64,000 bases of DNA from Parabacteroides goldsteinii (GCF_015550595.1 NZ_JADNBB010000013.1:1-64000); one strand, 5' to 3'. Positions 1 through 7,690 are shown, counted from the first letter of the stretch. The notes: a model not told the origin generated them from the letters alone. Translations and numbers: made by a program.

Positions 1-42
1 CCGCATAGGCAAAAGGAAATATACGAAGACTGTAAATCATGA
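1..42 (+). CDS. Possible 3' end of a rightward gene (partial)
   Basis: The first reading frame is open from the window edge and stops with TGA at 40-42, five bases before a strong hairpin terminator. That is the expected layout for a rightward gene ending convergently with the leftward gene that follows. Only about 13 residues are visible, and another frame has a stop at 6-8, so neither frame nor function can be decided here. Confidence 0.2.
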   Translation, partial: PHRQKEIYEDCKS

Positions 43-46
43 AAAA

Positions 47-80
47 AGGTTGTGTCAGCATTTTGACACAACCTCTTTTT
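47..80. terminator. Bidirectional rho-independent terminator
   Basis: A perfect 11-bp stem (47-57 paired with 64-74) closes a 6-base loop. It is followed by a T-run on the plus strand and preceded by an A-run, which becomes a T-run on the minus strand. It can stop transcripts from either side. It lies 23 bases past the stop codon of the leftward gene at 103-1359. Confidence 0.85.
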
Positions 81-102
81 GTTTATGTACTATTGTTATC
101 TG

Positions 103-1359
103 CTATTTAAGCGGATGCGGAGTGTCGGAAGACCATATCGCTTTGATTGTCTCTTCCTGGTTATATCCCAGAGGGCAAGCTTTGCTTCGGATATTGGCCC
201 GATAGGTATTTTGTGTTTCATTGGGGCTGCAAATACCACGTAAGCCGGGCATTTCGATGTGCCCGTTCGGATCTGTCTGCTTGATCCAGTTCCATGCATA
301 CCAAAGCCATTCGTTCCTATAAGTTTCAGGTTGTTTGGCATACCATGATATTTCATCCCAACCCCATGGGAAATAGGAAGTAGTATCGGCTACGTTGACG
401 GGCTCTTCTTTTCCGTAGTTGTCTATTTCTACCAGATAAGGAAGCGACTTACATGTCCATCCGCTAGGTGTGGTACATCCCAGACTTTTCCCATAAATAC
501 CATCTAAATGATCGACACGTAACTCTGCTTGTTGAGCTTCACCGGCTTTAATATCTCCCGGTATGGCACGGATACGCATCGGGAAAGAATTGAAGTCGAT
601 CAGGCTTTTGCCGTCTTTTAGCATGCCGCCTTTAGGCGTATGGGCATCCAGCAATACCCAGTGACGACGGGCATGTTTAGCTGCATAGGCACGGATATGA
701 TCGATAACCTTTGCCCAATATTCCCGGTGGGGATCATGCATGCCGATCAACTCGATCTGGCCTAAATGAAAGGCTTCGCAACCGATATTAATATAGGAAC
801 AAGCCAAGAAATGAAACCATAGCTGTGTTTCCGTACGGCTGATATCAGGTACACTCCCTCCTTTATGCCAATGATCCACATATTTGCCTTCTTTGCTTAG
901 CATATCTTTGTAAGAGAAGTTCCTCTTTTCCGGTTTTATTCCGTATGACCGGAAGACCCATTCGGGAACAGGTATTGTATTAACCTCATCCGAGATTGCT
1001 TCGAACAGACATCCCTGAAAGATAATGTCCGGATCATAGGCATGCAATTCTTGAATGATGGATTGGGCTTTAGACCAGAATTCCGGATTGTTGAGGATGC
1101 GTTCATTTTCCCACCGGAAGATTGCACGGCCGATGAGTTTGGCCCCGATATTTTTGATCATACGGATATCATCCGTGTAAATGTCTTTGTTTTTTTCTCC
1201 CGGAGCCAGTACGCAGGAGAGCGTGATAGATCGGTCCAGATAGTTTTCTAAAACTTCACGGTCTATTCCATTCCGGTCAAAATGATAGGCCTTATCCTGT
1301 GCACTCATGCAAAGGGGGAATAAGGCTAATAAAATAATATATTTGCAGATTTGTTTCAT
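103..1359 (-). CDS. Secreted protein of unknown function, possibly a TIM-barrel glycosidase-like protein
   Basis: The 418-residue product begins with a clear signal peptide (hydrophobic residues 6-18, cleavage probably after the Ala in CMSAQ), so it should reach the periplasm or outer membrane. The mature part is rich in Trp, His and Asp with alternating hydrophobic strands (for example around WVLLDAHTPKGG), which would suit a (beta/alpha)8 carbohydrate-active fold, but no catalytic pair is identifiable. It starts 15 bases after the YrdC-family gene on the same strand, so the two are probably co-transcribed. I do not recognise the family; the glycosidase idea is inference from composition. 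Confidence 0.7.
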   Translation of the reverse strand: MKQICKYIILLALFPLCMSAQDKAYHFDRNGIDREVLENYLDRSITLSCVLAPGEKNKDIYTDDIRMIKNIGAKLIGRAIFRWENERILNNPEFWSKAQSIIQELHAYDPDIIFQGCLFEAISDEVNTIPVPEWVFRSYGIKPEKRNFSYKDMLSKEGKYVDHWHKGGSVPDISRTETQLWFHFLACSYINIGCEAFHLGQIELIGMHDPHREYWAKVIDHIRAYAAKHARRHWVLLDAHTPKGGMLKDGKSLIDFNSFPMRIRAIPGDIKAGEAQQAELRVDHLDGIYGKSLGCTTPSGWTCKSLPYLVEIDNYGKEEPVNVADTTSYFPWGWDEISWYAKQPETYRNEWLWYAWNWIKQTDPNGHIEMPGLRGICSPNETQNTYRANIRSKACPLGYNQEETIKAIWSSDTPHPLK

Positions 1360-1374
1360 CTACTTTCCGGTTGT

Positions 1375-1980
1375 TTATTCCAGTATACCTTTTCCCTGAC
1401 GTATGATTTCAAAATCATCTGTCGTACAATCTACGACCGTCGATGCTTCGAAACCTCCATAGCCTCCGTCGATTACAAGGTCTACCAGGTCTTCATACTT
1501 TTCGTGTATAAGTTCCGGGTCGGTAGTGTATTCGATCATATCGTCGTCATCGTGTACCGACATGGTCAGGATCGGGTTTCCCAGTTCTTTTACCAGTGTA
1601 CGGATAATGTTATTATCAGGCACGCGGATACCGACTTCTTTTCTGTTCTTATATATCTTAGGTAATTCGCTGCTTGTTGGCAGAATGAAGGTGAAAGGAC
1701 CCGGCAGGTTCTTTTTCATCAACTTGAATGCAGCATTATTAACCTTGGCATATTCACTTAAATTTGAAAGGTCGTAACAAATGATGGCCAGGTTACTCTT
1801 TTGAGGATTGATACCTTTCATTTGACAGATCTTTTCGACAGCACGGACATTTAATGCATCACAACCGATCGCATAGACTGTGTCGGTCGGATAAATTACC
1901 AGACCTCCGTCGCGGAGAACTTCGATAACTTTGTCTATTTCCCTTGGGTTGGGATTTTCCGGGTAGATCTTTATTAGCAT
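1375..1980 (-). CDS. YrdC/Sua5/YciO-family protein (threonylcarbamoyl-AMP synthase-like)
   Basis: This 201-residue protein has the YrdC fold signature near its N-terminus (PTDTVYAIGCD, about residues 31-41). It also has the K-x-R-x-x-x-P-type centre (MKGINPQK) and the GPFTFILP strand. The canonical family makes threonylcarbamoyl-AMP from threonine, bicarbonate and ATP for the t6A37 modification of ANN-decoding tRNAs. The usual SxNxSG motif late in the domain is replaced by a Ser-Val-His segment followed by four Asp. This resembles YciO more than TsaC/Sua5, so enzymatic equivalence is uncertain. Length is typical of single-domain members without the Sua5 C-terminal extension. It lies upstream of the secreted-protein gene in an apparent two-gene unit. 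Confidence 0.8.
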   Translation of the reverse strand: MLIKIYPENPNPREIDKVIEVLRDGGLVIYPTDTVYAIGCDALNVRAVEKICQMKGINPQKSNLAIICYDLSNLSEYAKVNNAAFKLMKKNLPGPFTFILPTSSELPKIYKNRKEVGIRVPDNNIIRTLVKELGNPILTMSVHDDDDMIEYTTDPELIHEKYEDLVDLVIDGGYGGFEASTVVDCTTDDFEIIRQGKGILE

Positions 1981-1988
1981 AGCTTTTT

Positions 1989-2090
1989 CAGTTGACAGTA
2001 GACAGTTGATAAATGACAGTTAAAACGAGAAAATCAATCGGCTGAAAGCCGGATATCTGTCAACTGTCATCTGTCAACTGTCTACTTTTA
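1989..2090. repeat. Dispersed TGTCAACTGTCA-type inverted repeat element
   Basis: Between the YrdC-family gene and fabI, the left arm (1997-2021) is nearly the reverse complement of the right arm (2062-2085), with about two mismatches over 25 bp. Each arm is built from short tandem units around TGTCAACTG with a period of about 14 bases. The same units recur at 47228-47337 and 57355-57389, always between genes. The transcript could fold into a long stem with a loop of about 40 bases. Similar low-complexity elements are, from memory, common between genes in Bacteroidales. Confidence 0.75.
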
Positions 2091-2094
2091 CGGC

Positions 2095-2952
2095 TTAACC
2101 GTAAATGATATTACCGTTTTCGTCGGTAAACTCTTCTAATCCTTTGCTGTATTGGTTCATGGCACGAAGGCTCATGCCCATACTTGAGAAGCCTCCGTCG
2201 TGGTAAAGATTCTGCATCGTTACCTTACGAGTGAGGTCGGAGAACATCATGACGCAATAGTCTGCACATTCGTCGGCAGTAGCGTTACCCAGCGGGCTCA
2301 TCTTGTCGGAGAAATCCAACAGGTGTTCCATTCCTTTCACACCGCTACCGGCTGTAGTCATTGTCGGCGACTGAGAGATCGTATTGATACGAACCCCTTT
2401 TTCGCGTCCATAGATATATCCGAAGCTGCGTGCAATCGATTCCAACAGGCTCTTGGCATCGGCCATATCGTTGTAACCGAAGAATGTACGTTGTGCTGCC
2501 ACATACGACAGGGCCAGCACGGAGCCTCCCTGTGCAATAGCATCCTGTTTTTTAGCTACCTGCAACATCTTATGAAAAGAAACTGCAGAGATATCCAACG
2601 TCTTTTCAAGCATTCCGTAATCCAGATCATCGTAGGTACGTTTCTTACGTACGTTTGGACTCATACCGATAGAATGTAATACGAAATCTATTTTACCTCC
2701 CAGTATTTCTACTGATTTTGAGAATACCATTTCCAGGTCTTCAACGCTTGTAGCGTCCGCCGGCAGTACTTCTGCATTCAGTTTCTTTGCCAGGGCATCT
2801 ACTTCGCCCATACGAACGGCAACCGGTGTATTACTTAGCGTAATGATTGCACCTTCCTCTACTGCTCTTTCTGCCACCTTCCAGGCGATTGACATTTCAT
2901 TCAGCGCACCGAAGATAATGCCTCTCTTTCCTTTCAATAAATTATGACTCAT
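2095..2952 (-). CDS. fabI: Enoyl-[acyl-carrier-protein] reductase FabI
   Basis: This 285-residue short-chain dehydrogenase-like enzyme catalyses the last reduction of each fatty acid elongation cycle using NAD(P)H, in the cytoplasm. The N-terminal nucleotide-binding segment is GIIFGALNEMSIAW. The FabI signature is complete: Tyr150, Tyr160 and Lys167, in LSYVAAQRTFFGY and the following NDMADAK, with the same spacing as the E. coli triad. The start chosen (2952, MSHNLLKG) sits just before the conserved fold. The frame stays open 12 codons further upstream, but that extension covers the promoter at 2978-2985. The gene appears to be monocistronic, bordered downstream by an inverted repeat element. 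Confidence 0.96.
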   Translation of the reverse strand: MSHNLLKGKRGIIFGALNEMSIAWKVAERAVEEGAIITLSNTPVAVRMGEVDALAKKLNAEVLPADATSVEDLEMVFSKSVEILGGKIDFVLHSIGMSPNVRKKRTYDDLDYGMLEKTLDISAVSFHKMLQVAKKQDAIAQGGSVLALSYVAAQRTFFGYNDMADAKSLLESIARSFGYIYGREKGVRINTISQSPTMTTAGSGVKGMEHLLDFSDKMSPLGNATADECADYCVMMFSDLTRKVTMQNLYHDGGFSSMGMSLRAMNQYSKGLEEFTDENGNIIYG

Positions 2953-2977
2953 ACCTTTATTTAATTTATTTACAGCA

Positions 2978-2985
2978 CAAAAGTA
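2978..2985 (-). promoter_or_regulatory. Promoter -7 element of fabI
   Basis: Read on the minus strand this is TACTTTTG, a perfect match to the Bacteroidetes TAnnTTTG -7 element. It predicts a transcript start near 2971 and a 5' leader of about 19 bases. No convincing TTTG -33 box is present at the usual distance. Confidence 0.55.
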
Positions 2986-3008
2986 CATAAAATGTGCAAG
3001 ATGAGCAA

Positions 3009-5474
3009 TTATTCCCTGTAATATACTCTCTTCACCCTTGGAGAAACCGATGTCAGTATCTCATAAGGGATTGTTTTGAGTTTGTCGGACAGCTCGCTTA
3101 CCGGCAGTTCCTCGCCAAAGACGATAACCGGATCGCCCTCCTGCGCATTGGTGTCGGTGACATCGATCATGCAGGCATCCATACAAATATTGCCGACTAT
3201 AGGACAACGTTTTCCGGCGATGGAAACTTCACCTCCCCGGTTACTGAAGTGACGGTCGAGGCCATCGGCATAGCCGATCGGGATGATGGCGATGCGTGAG
3301 TCGCGGTCGACGTATGTTTTCCGGCTGTAACCGATCGAGTCACCTGCCGGGACATGCTGTATCTGAAGGATGGTAGTGCGCAGTGTGCTTACATTGCGCA
3401 ACCCTTTTATGCCGGAAGCGCTTACTCCGTATAGCCCAATGCCTAAACGAACCATATCCATCTGGTAGTCCGTGAAGCGTTCGATCCCCGCAGAGTTCAG
3501 AATATGTTTGATCACTTTGTATTCCAGAAGACTTTCCAGTTCGGCTGCTGCTGCACTGAATGTGTCCAGTTGTTTCTTTGTAAAATCATCGAAGATGGAA
3601 GAGTCGCTGCCAACCAGATGGGAGAAGATGGAGCGTGCCGTAACGCCGCTTTGCTCTTTCAACCGTTCACAGATGGCCGGGACATCACTTGGCTGGAAAC
3701 CCAGGCGGTGCATTCCCGTATCGATCTTGATATGGATCGGGTAGGAAGTGATACCTCTACGTTCCGTCTCTTTTATCATGGCATCCAATAGACGGAAGCT
3801 GTATATCTCCGGCTCCAGGTTGTTTTCGAACAGGACGTTGAAACTGCTGAATTCCGGATTCATTACAATGATTGGAATAGAGATACCCTCTTTGCGAAGT
3901 TCCGCTCCTTCGTCGGCAACAGCAACGGCCAGGTAATCGCAACGATGTTCCTGCAATGTCTTGGCAAGTTCGTATGAACCGGCTCCGTATCCGAAGGCTT
4001 TCACCATACAGACCATCTTTGTTTCCGGTTTCAACTTCGAACGGTAATAGTTGAAGTTATGCACCACTGCATCGAGGTTTACTTCCAGAATTGTTTCATG
4101 TACCTTCTTTTCCAATAGTTCGGAGATACGTTCGAAGTGGAAATGGCGTGAACCTTTAAGCAGGATCAGTTCATCTTTAAACTGTTTGAATGTCGGCGAT
4201 TTAAGGAACTCGTCTGTTGTGTTATAGAATTCCTTTTCCATGTCGAATGCTGTGCCATACTCTTTCAGGTCGCGGCCGATGCCGATAATGCGGTCTATCT
4301 TTTTACGGCGAACCAGGTCGGCTACCTTCTTATAGAGGGACTTCGGTAATGTGCCGGATTGCAGGATATCGGAGAGGATCAGCGTACATTTCAGCTTCTT
4401 GTCCACGTGACGGCTCTGCTGGAAGTCGAGGGCGATATCCAGCGAGTTGATATCCGAATTGTATGTGTCGTTTATCAACATACAGTTGTTGATACCCTGT
4501 TTTACGTCGAGACGCATGGCAACAGGTTCTAACTGAGAGAACTTTTTCGTATCGTTTACACTGGTTGGCTTCAGGAAAAGTATTACTGCCATGCAGTGGA
4601 TCACATTCTCGATGGATGCATCGTCGGTGAAAGGGATTACATACTTTTGAGTCAATCCCAGTAACGTACAACGAATCACCGTTTCATTCTCTTTCTTTTC
4701 GATCGATTCGATATAAAGCGGGGCTTCCGAGTCCGTACGGCTCCAGGCAATCGCTTTATGGGAGAGGCAGGCAGATTCTATACAGTTGGAGATAAATACA
4801 TCATCGCCGTCGTAAATGATCGCTTCACAGTCGTTGAACAAAGTGAGTTTCTCCAGGCATTTCTGTGTCGTGGAGATAAAGTTTTCCTGATGTGCTTCAC
4901 CTATATTCGTAATGATACCGATGGTCGGGGCAATGATCGGGCGAAGGTTTTCCATCTCGTCCGGTTGAGAAATACCTGCCTCGAAAATACCCAGTGTATT
5001 CTTTTCGCTCATTTGCCAGACCGATAGCGGCACACCCAGTTGTGAGTTGTAGCTGCGGGGAGAACGTACGATGTTGAACTCCTTATGCAGCAACTGGTAA
5101 AGGAACTCCTTTACAATCGTTTTTCCGTTACTTCCGGTAATACCGATTACGGGTATATTAAACCGTTTGCGATGATAGGTGGCCAGTTTCTGAAGCGCTT
5201 TCAGCGTATCCTTCACCACCAGGAAGTTTGCATCCTGAAGCGCTTCGAACTCAGGAAGCATATCGCTTACAACAAAGTTGCGTACGCGCAGTTTGTAGAG
5301 TTCTTTTATATATCTGTGTCCATCGTTAGTCTTTGTCTTAAGGGCAAAGAAGAGACTTTGTTCCGGAAAAGAGAGCCGGCGACTGTCGGTCAGCAATATG
5401 CTGATGGTGCTATCTTGCAGGTTGTTTGCTTTGGCGCCAATAATTCCAACGATTTCTTTTATTGAGTATTCCAT
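3009..5474 (-). CDS. Bifunctional MurF ligase / alanine racemase fusion
   Basis: The 821-residue protein joins two cytoplasmic peptidoglycan enzymes. Residues 1 to about 450 are MurF (UDP-MurNAc-tripeptide:D-Ala-D-Ala ligase), with the ATP loop GSNGKT at 114-119 and the Mur ligase central and C-terminal domains. Residues from about 455 are a type III-fold alanine racemase. The PLP lysine is in VKAFGYGAG (Lys492) and the second-base tyrosine in GYSRKTYV. MVRLGIGLYG and ICMDACMIDV are typical racemase strands. The racemase makes D-alanine and MurF adds the dipeptide built from it. Fused murF-alr genes are known in Bacteroidetes. It is the last gene of a three-gene minus-strand operon, 3 bases after the GSCFA gene. 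Confidence 0.95.
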   Translation of the reverse strand: MEYSIKEIVGIIGAKANNLQDSTISILLTDSRRLSFPEQSLFFALKTKTNDGHRYIKELYKLRVRNFVVSDMLPEFEALQDANFLVVKDTLKALQKLATYHRKRFNIPVIGITGSNGKTIVKEFLYQLLHKEFNIVRSPRSYNSQLGVPLSVWQMSEKNTLGIFEAGISQPDEMENLRPIIAPTIGIITNIGEAHQENFISTTQKCLEKLTLFNDCEAIIYDGDDVFISNCIESACLSHKAIAWSRTDSEAPLYIESIEKKENETVIRCTLLGLTQKYVIPFTDDASIENVIHCMAVILFLKPTSVNDTKKFSQLEPVAMRLDVKQGINNCMLINDTYNSDINSLDIALDFQQSRHVDKKLKCTLILSDILQSGTLPKSLYKKVADLVRRKKIDRIIGIGRDLKEYGTAFDMEKEFYNTTDEFLKSPTFKQFKDELILLKGSRHFHFERISELLEKKVHETILEVNLDAVVHNFNYYRSKLKPETKMVCMVKAFGYGAGSYELAKTLQEHRCDYLAVAVADEGAELRKEGISIPIIVMNPEFSSFNVLFENNLEPEIYSFRLLDAMIKETERRGITSYPIHIKIDTGMHRLGFQPSDVPAICERLKEQSGVTARSIFSHLVGSDSSIFDDFTKKQLDTFSAAAAELESLLEYKVIKHILNSAGIERFTDYQMDMVRLGIGLYGVSASGIKGLRNVSTLRTTILQIQHVPAGDSIGYSRKTYVDRDSRIAIIPIGYADGLDRHFSNRGGEVSIAGKRCPIVGNICMDACMIDVTDTNAQEGDPVIVFGEELPVSELSDKLKTIPYEILTSVSPRVKRVYYRE

Positions 5475-5477
5475 TCT

Positions 5478-6464
5478 TTACATTAGTTTAGACTTTATTA
5501 TTTCCATCTCTTTTGTAAGATCAAAGGAAGGAAATTTCTCGTTAATTCGTTCCATCTTTAACAAAGTTTGCGAGATAAACCGTTTATAGGCATCACTTTC
5601 GGGCTGAAACGGGCGATGATTAATAGCCTTTTGTATCTCTGCCCATTCTTTAAGGATCCCTTTGGTTTCATCCGATAAGAAATTTTCTGTAAAACGTTGC
5701 CAAATATAATCAATGGCAAGCTCCGACGGATGCAACATATCGGTCGCATAGAAGCGGTAGTCGCGTAGTTCATCCATCATGATCTCGTAAGCCGGGAAGT
5801 AGGCGATCCGTTCAGGGTATGCTGCCTGAAGCTCGTCTACGGACAGAAGTAAGGTCGCCTTGCTGAGTTGATTACCATGTGCCCCGTCTTTCCAGTGGCG
5901 TATGGGGCTGACGGTAAACAGTATCTTCAAATCCGGATTTTGTTCCCATAATGAAAGCAACAGTTCCTTCCATTCCGCAATGATCTTCCCGACTGTCAGC
6001 ATCGAGCGGTCGAACATCTTCTCCGGAAGTTTATGGCAGTTGGCAACTACTTCACCCGAGCTCTTCAACCGGTACACGTAAGCTGTTCCCAACGTTACCA
6101 CCAGGTAGGTTGTCTTGCGGAACTCGTTTGCTGAGGCCTCCAACCTGTCGTTTATATTTCGCAGACACTCCGTTTCCGAAGTCGAAGAGAAACGGCTGTG
6201 ATGCGAGAAGCTATGGTATACGCCTTCATGTTGTAACAAATCGTCGGCAGTGAACCGCTCCGGGTGTAGCAACCTGCGCAGTGCCGCTGCAATCGATGCG
6301 GGATTATACAGCGTACCGAACGGATTTATATCTACATTAAATTTATTCCCGGCCAGCCTTGTTCCGATATTTTCCGCAAAACAGGAGCCGAGTAGCAGCA
6401 TGCGTTCCGTACAAGAGAAGCGGAAGGGGGCTCTGGGAATATGGATATAGGTATATAATTCCAT
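5478..6464 (-). CDS. GSCFA-domain protein (putative SGNH-like hydrolase)
   Basis: The 328-residue protein carries the family-naming motif GSCFAENIG at residues 26-34, preceded by a hydrophobic strand. That is the layout of the nucleophile block in GDSL/SGNH esterases. A later ATDMLHPSELAIDYIW segment supplies the Asp-x-x-His block expected near the C-terminus of such enzymes. No signal peptide is seen, so it should be cytoplasmic. The family is widespread in Bacteroidetes without a firm substrate. Its position between an HU-like gene and murF-alr, with 1- and 3-base gaps, suggests an envelope-related role, which is inference only. Confidence 0.9.
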   Translation of the reverse strand: MELYTYIHIPRAPFRFSCTERMLLLGSCFAENIGTRLAGNKFNVDINPFGTLYNPASIAAALRRLLHPERFTADDLLQHEGVYHSFSHHSRFSSTSETECLRNINDRLEASANEFRKTTYLVVTLGTAYVYRLKSSGEVVANCHKLPEKMFDRSMLTVGKIIAEWKELLLSLWEQNPDLKILFTVSPIRHWKDGAHGNQLSKATLLLSVDELQAAYPERIAYFPAYEIMMDELRDYRFYATDMLHPSELAIDYIWQRFTENFLSDETKGILKEWAEIQKAINHRPFQPESDAYKRFISQTLLKMERINEKFPSFDLTKEMEIIKSKLM

Positions 6465-6465
6465 A

Positions 6466-7104
6466 TTACTCTATTGCTTCGTTAGACGGTGCTTCGGGTG
6501 GTTTCTGATCGTTCGACCGTCGGATGTAGAAGGCTCGTCGTCCGCACCAGTTCTTTTGTATCTGATTGTCTTCGATCAGCTGTTCCAGATCCTTTTTGGC
6601 TTTTTGGCGTGTACACTGGTTCAGATCCGCGGCAACGGTCTGATTGATTGTACCGTAGTTTTTGATATACCAGAGGATACGCTTCTGCCGTATATCTTCA
6701 TTGTATGCTTTCCTTTCGGTAGTCCCTTCCCGTCGTTCTATCCTGGCTCCCCGGAAACGCTTTTTCAGTTCCGGATCAGCGCGAAACTCCACGTTCTTAA
6801 ACGCAATGGAAGCTGCCCGTATGTCCTTTTTATTTTCCACCGGCCTGCATTTCAGCGTGACAGAAAATGTTCCGATCCCGTCCAGATGTACGCTTTGACT
6901 GTTGCTGAGGCAGTAGAACAACCGTTCGCTGATAGCCTTGATCGCTCCTTTGATATCGGCAGAGGTAAAGGTGCTCATCCCCTCGATCATGCGCGCCAAT
7001 TCGTTGGTATCGACGGTCTGGATGTTGATAGCCCTGGCATGCAGGGTAGGCTTCGTCTCCCCCGGTCTCGGAGGATTGGCAAATAAGTCGTATTCAATAC
7101 TCAT
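6466..7104 (-). CDS. HU-like DNA-binding protein with C-terminal helix-turn-helix
   Basis: The 212-residue product starts with an HU/IHF-related domain (about 1-125) of the Bacteroidetes 'HU-related' type, with SVHLDGIGTFSVTLKCRP and the FKNVEFRADPELKKRF arm. From about 130 to 195 there is a second domain with a winged-helix pattern (RILWYIKNYGTINQTVAADL, then a basic helix and GRRAFYIRR). The Pro/Glu-rich tail is probably disordered. It probably bends and organises DNA. It heads the operon leading to the GSCFA and MurF-Alr genes. A striking array of dyads spaced 22 bp lies just upstream, so it may control its own expression; that is inference. HU-domain assignment is firm; the winged-helix call is moderate. 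Confidence 0.85.
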   Translation of the reverse strand: MSIEYDLFANPPRPGETKPTLHARAINIQTVDTNELARMIEGMSTFTSADIKGAIKAISERLFYCLSNSQSVHLDGIGTFSVTLKCRPVENKKDIRAASIAFKNVEFRADPELKKRFRGARIERREGTTERKAYNEDIRQKRILWYIKNYGTINQTVAADLNQCTRQKAKKDLEQLIEDNQIQKNWCGRRAFYIRRSNDQKPPEAPSNEAIE

Positions 7105-7119
7105 ATTCTTCCTGATATT

Positions 7120-7251
7120 TAAGGTGCAACATCATAACAATTAAGGATTTTCCTCCTTAATATCGAAAATGTAAGGTATGCCTTTCATAAATTTAAGGCT
7201 TGCTCTACAAATATGTAAGGCTTGCCTTACTTTTTAGTAAGGTATACCTTT
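7120..7251. promoter_or_regulatory. Array of TAAGG/CCTTA dyads with 22-bp period
   Basis: TAAGG occurs at 7120, 7142, 7172, 7194, 7216 and 7238, with steps of 22, 30, 22, 22 and 22. Sites at 7172, 7216 and 7238 are dyads of the form TAAGG-N4-CCTTA/T; 7216-7229 is TAAGGCTTGCCTTA, symmetric except at the two central bases. The site at 7194 has a degenerate right half, 7142 has an 8-base centre, and 7120 is a half-site. Two helical turns between sites would put bound protein on one face of the DNA. It lies 16-148 bases upstream of the HU-like gene, consistent with an operator array, though the binding protein is unknown. Confidence 0.75.
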
Positions 7252-7270
7252 CAAATTCAAAAGTCCGTAC

Positions 7271-7278
7271 CAAAGGTA
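7271..7278 (-). promoter_or_regulatory. Candidate -7 element for the HU-GSCFA-murF/alr operon
   Basis: On the minus strand this is TACCTTTG, a perfect TAnnTTTG match. Transcription would begin near 7264, so the whole TAAGG dyad array would fall in the 160-base leader. No TTTG -33 box is seen at the right distance, so this is a candidate only. Confidence 0.35.
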
Positions 7279-7393
7279 ATAAATGTCCTGAGAAAAAGAA
7301 TTAATTATTCAGGCCTTTTTTCTTAGTTCTGCAGTATTTGTTGGAGGTTGCTACAAAGGCTTGAAAGAAAAGGGATATAGCTGCATATATAAG

Positions 7394-7409
7394 ATGTACG
7401 TGCGTACAT
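7394..7409. repeat. Short palindrome ATGTACG-TG-CGTACAT
   Basis: Seven-base arms are perfectly complementary around a two-base centre, 78 bases left of the inverted-repeat-bounded segment. It could be a regulator or recombinase accessory site, but nothing in the sequence decides this. Confidence 0.35.
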
Positions 7410-7486
7410 TATTTATGTATGTGGAAAATCGGTCGAATATGGGGTGTAAAGGGTTGATAGAGAGTGTGATTTTCGGAAAAAGGACG

Positions 7487-7517
7487 TGACGAGATTAATC
7501 GTTCCTTTTTTCTAGTC
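7487..7517 (+). repeat. Left 31-bp inverted repeat of the inverton
   Basis: It begins TGACGAGATTAATC and ends CTAGTC. It is the exact reverse complement of 7660-7690. Flanking bases on either side do not pair, so the repeat borders are sharp. Confidence 0.95.
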
Positions 7518-7519
7518 TA

Positions 7520-7527
7520 CAAAAGTA
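7520..7527 (-). promoter_or_regulatory. Leftward -7 promoter element inside the inverton
   Basis: On the minus strand it reads TACTTTTG, a perfect -7 match. GTTG (plus-strand 7544-7547) lies 16 bases upstream as a near-match to the TTTG -33 box. In this orientation it reads left, out through the left repeat. After inversion it would occupy 7650-7657 and read right, starting near 7664, about 100 bases before the surface-protein ATG. Confidence 0.6.
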
Positions 7528-7659
7528 AGAATTAGTTTGATACCAACTATCCTTTTTAATATTTTTTTCATCAGCCTATATGCTTTCTTATCAATCGAAT
7601 AGCAAAGTAAGTACGAAAAGGTGTTTTTCGCAAACGAACAGCCTTCCCCAAAAAACAAT

Positions 7660-7690
7660 GACTAGAAAAAAGGAACGATTAATCTCGTCA
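7660..7690 (-). repeat. Right 31-bp inverted repeat of the inverton
   Basis: It is the exact reverse complement of 7487-7517. It lies 75 bases upstream of the start codon of the surface-protein gene, inside its presumed leader. Confidence 0.95.

Larger units (their letters stand above)
7487..7690. promoter_or_regulatory. Putative invertible promoter (inverton) with perfect 31-bp inverted repeats
   Basis: Bases 7487-7517 are the exact reverse complement of 7660-7690, 31 of 31 positions, and the match ends abruptly at both borders. The enclosed 142 bases are AT-rich and contain a perfect TAnnTTTG element pointing left, next to the left repeat, and no equivalent pointing right. Phase-variable promoters of Bacteroides and Parabacteroides have this architecture, and flipping would aim the promoter at the surface-protein gene at 7766. 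There are no matching target-site duplications outside the repeats, which argues against a transposon. No invertase gene is in the window, so it would have to act in trans. Inversion itself has not been shown. Confidence 0.8.

Noticed and set aside
7120-7251. TAAGG array as replication-origin iterons
   Set aside because: No initiator gene (dnaA or rep) or AT-rich unwinding element pattern with DnaA boxes is next to it, and it sits directly upstream of a chromosomal operon.
7487-7690. Inverted-repeat segment as a MITE or transposon remnant with terminal repeats
   Set aside because: The bases just outside the arms (left ...AGGACG, right TGTATT...) show no target-site duplication, the inner segment holds a promoter element, and the downstream gene type is known for invertible promoters. 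Still possible but less likely.
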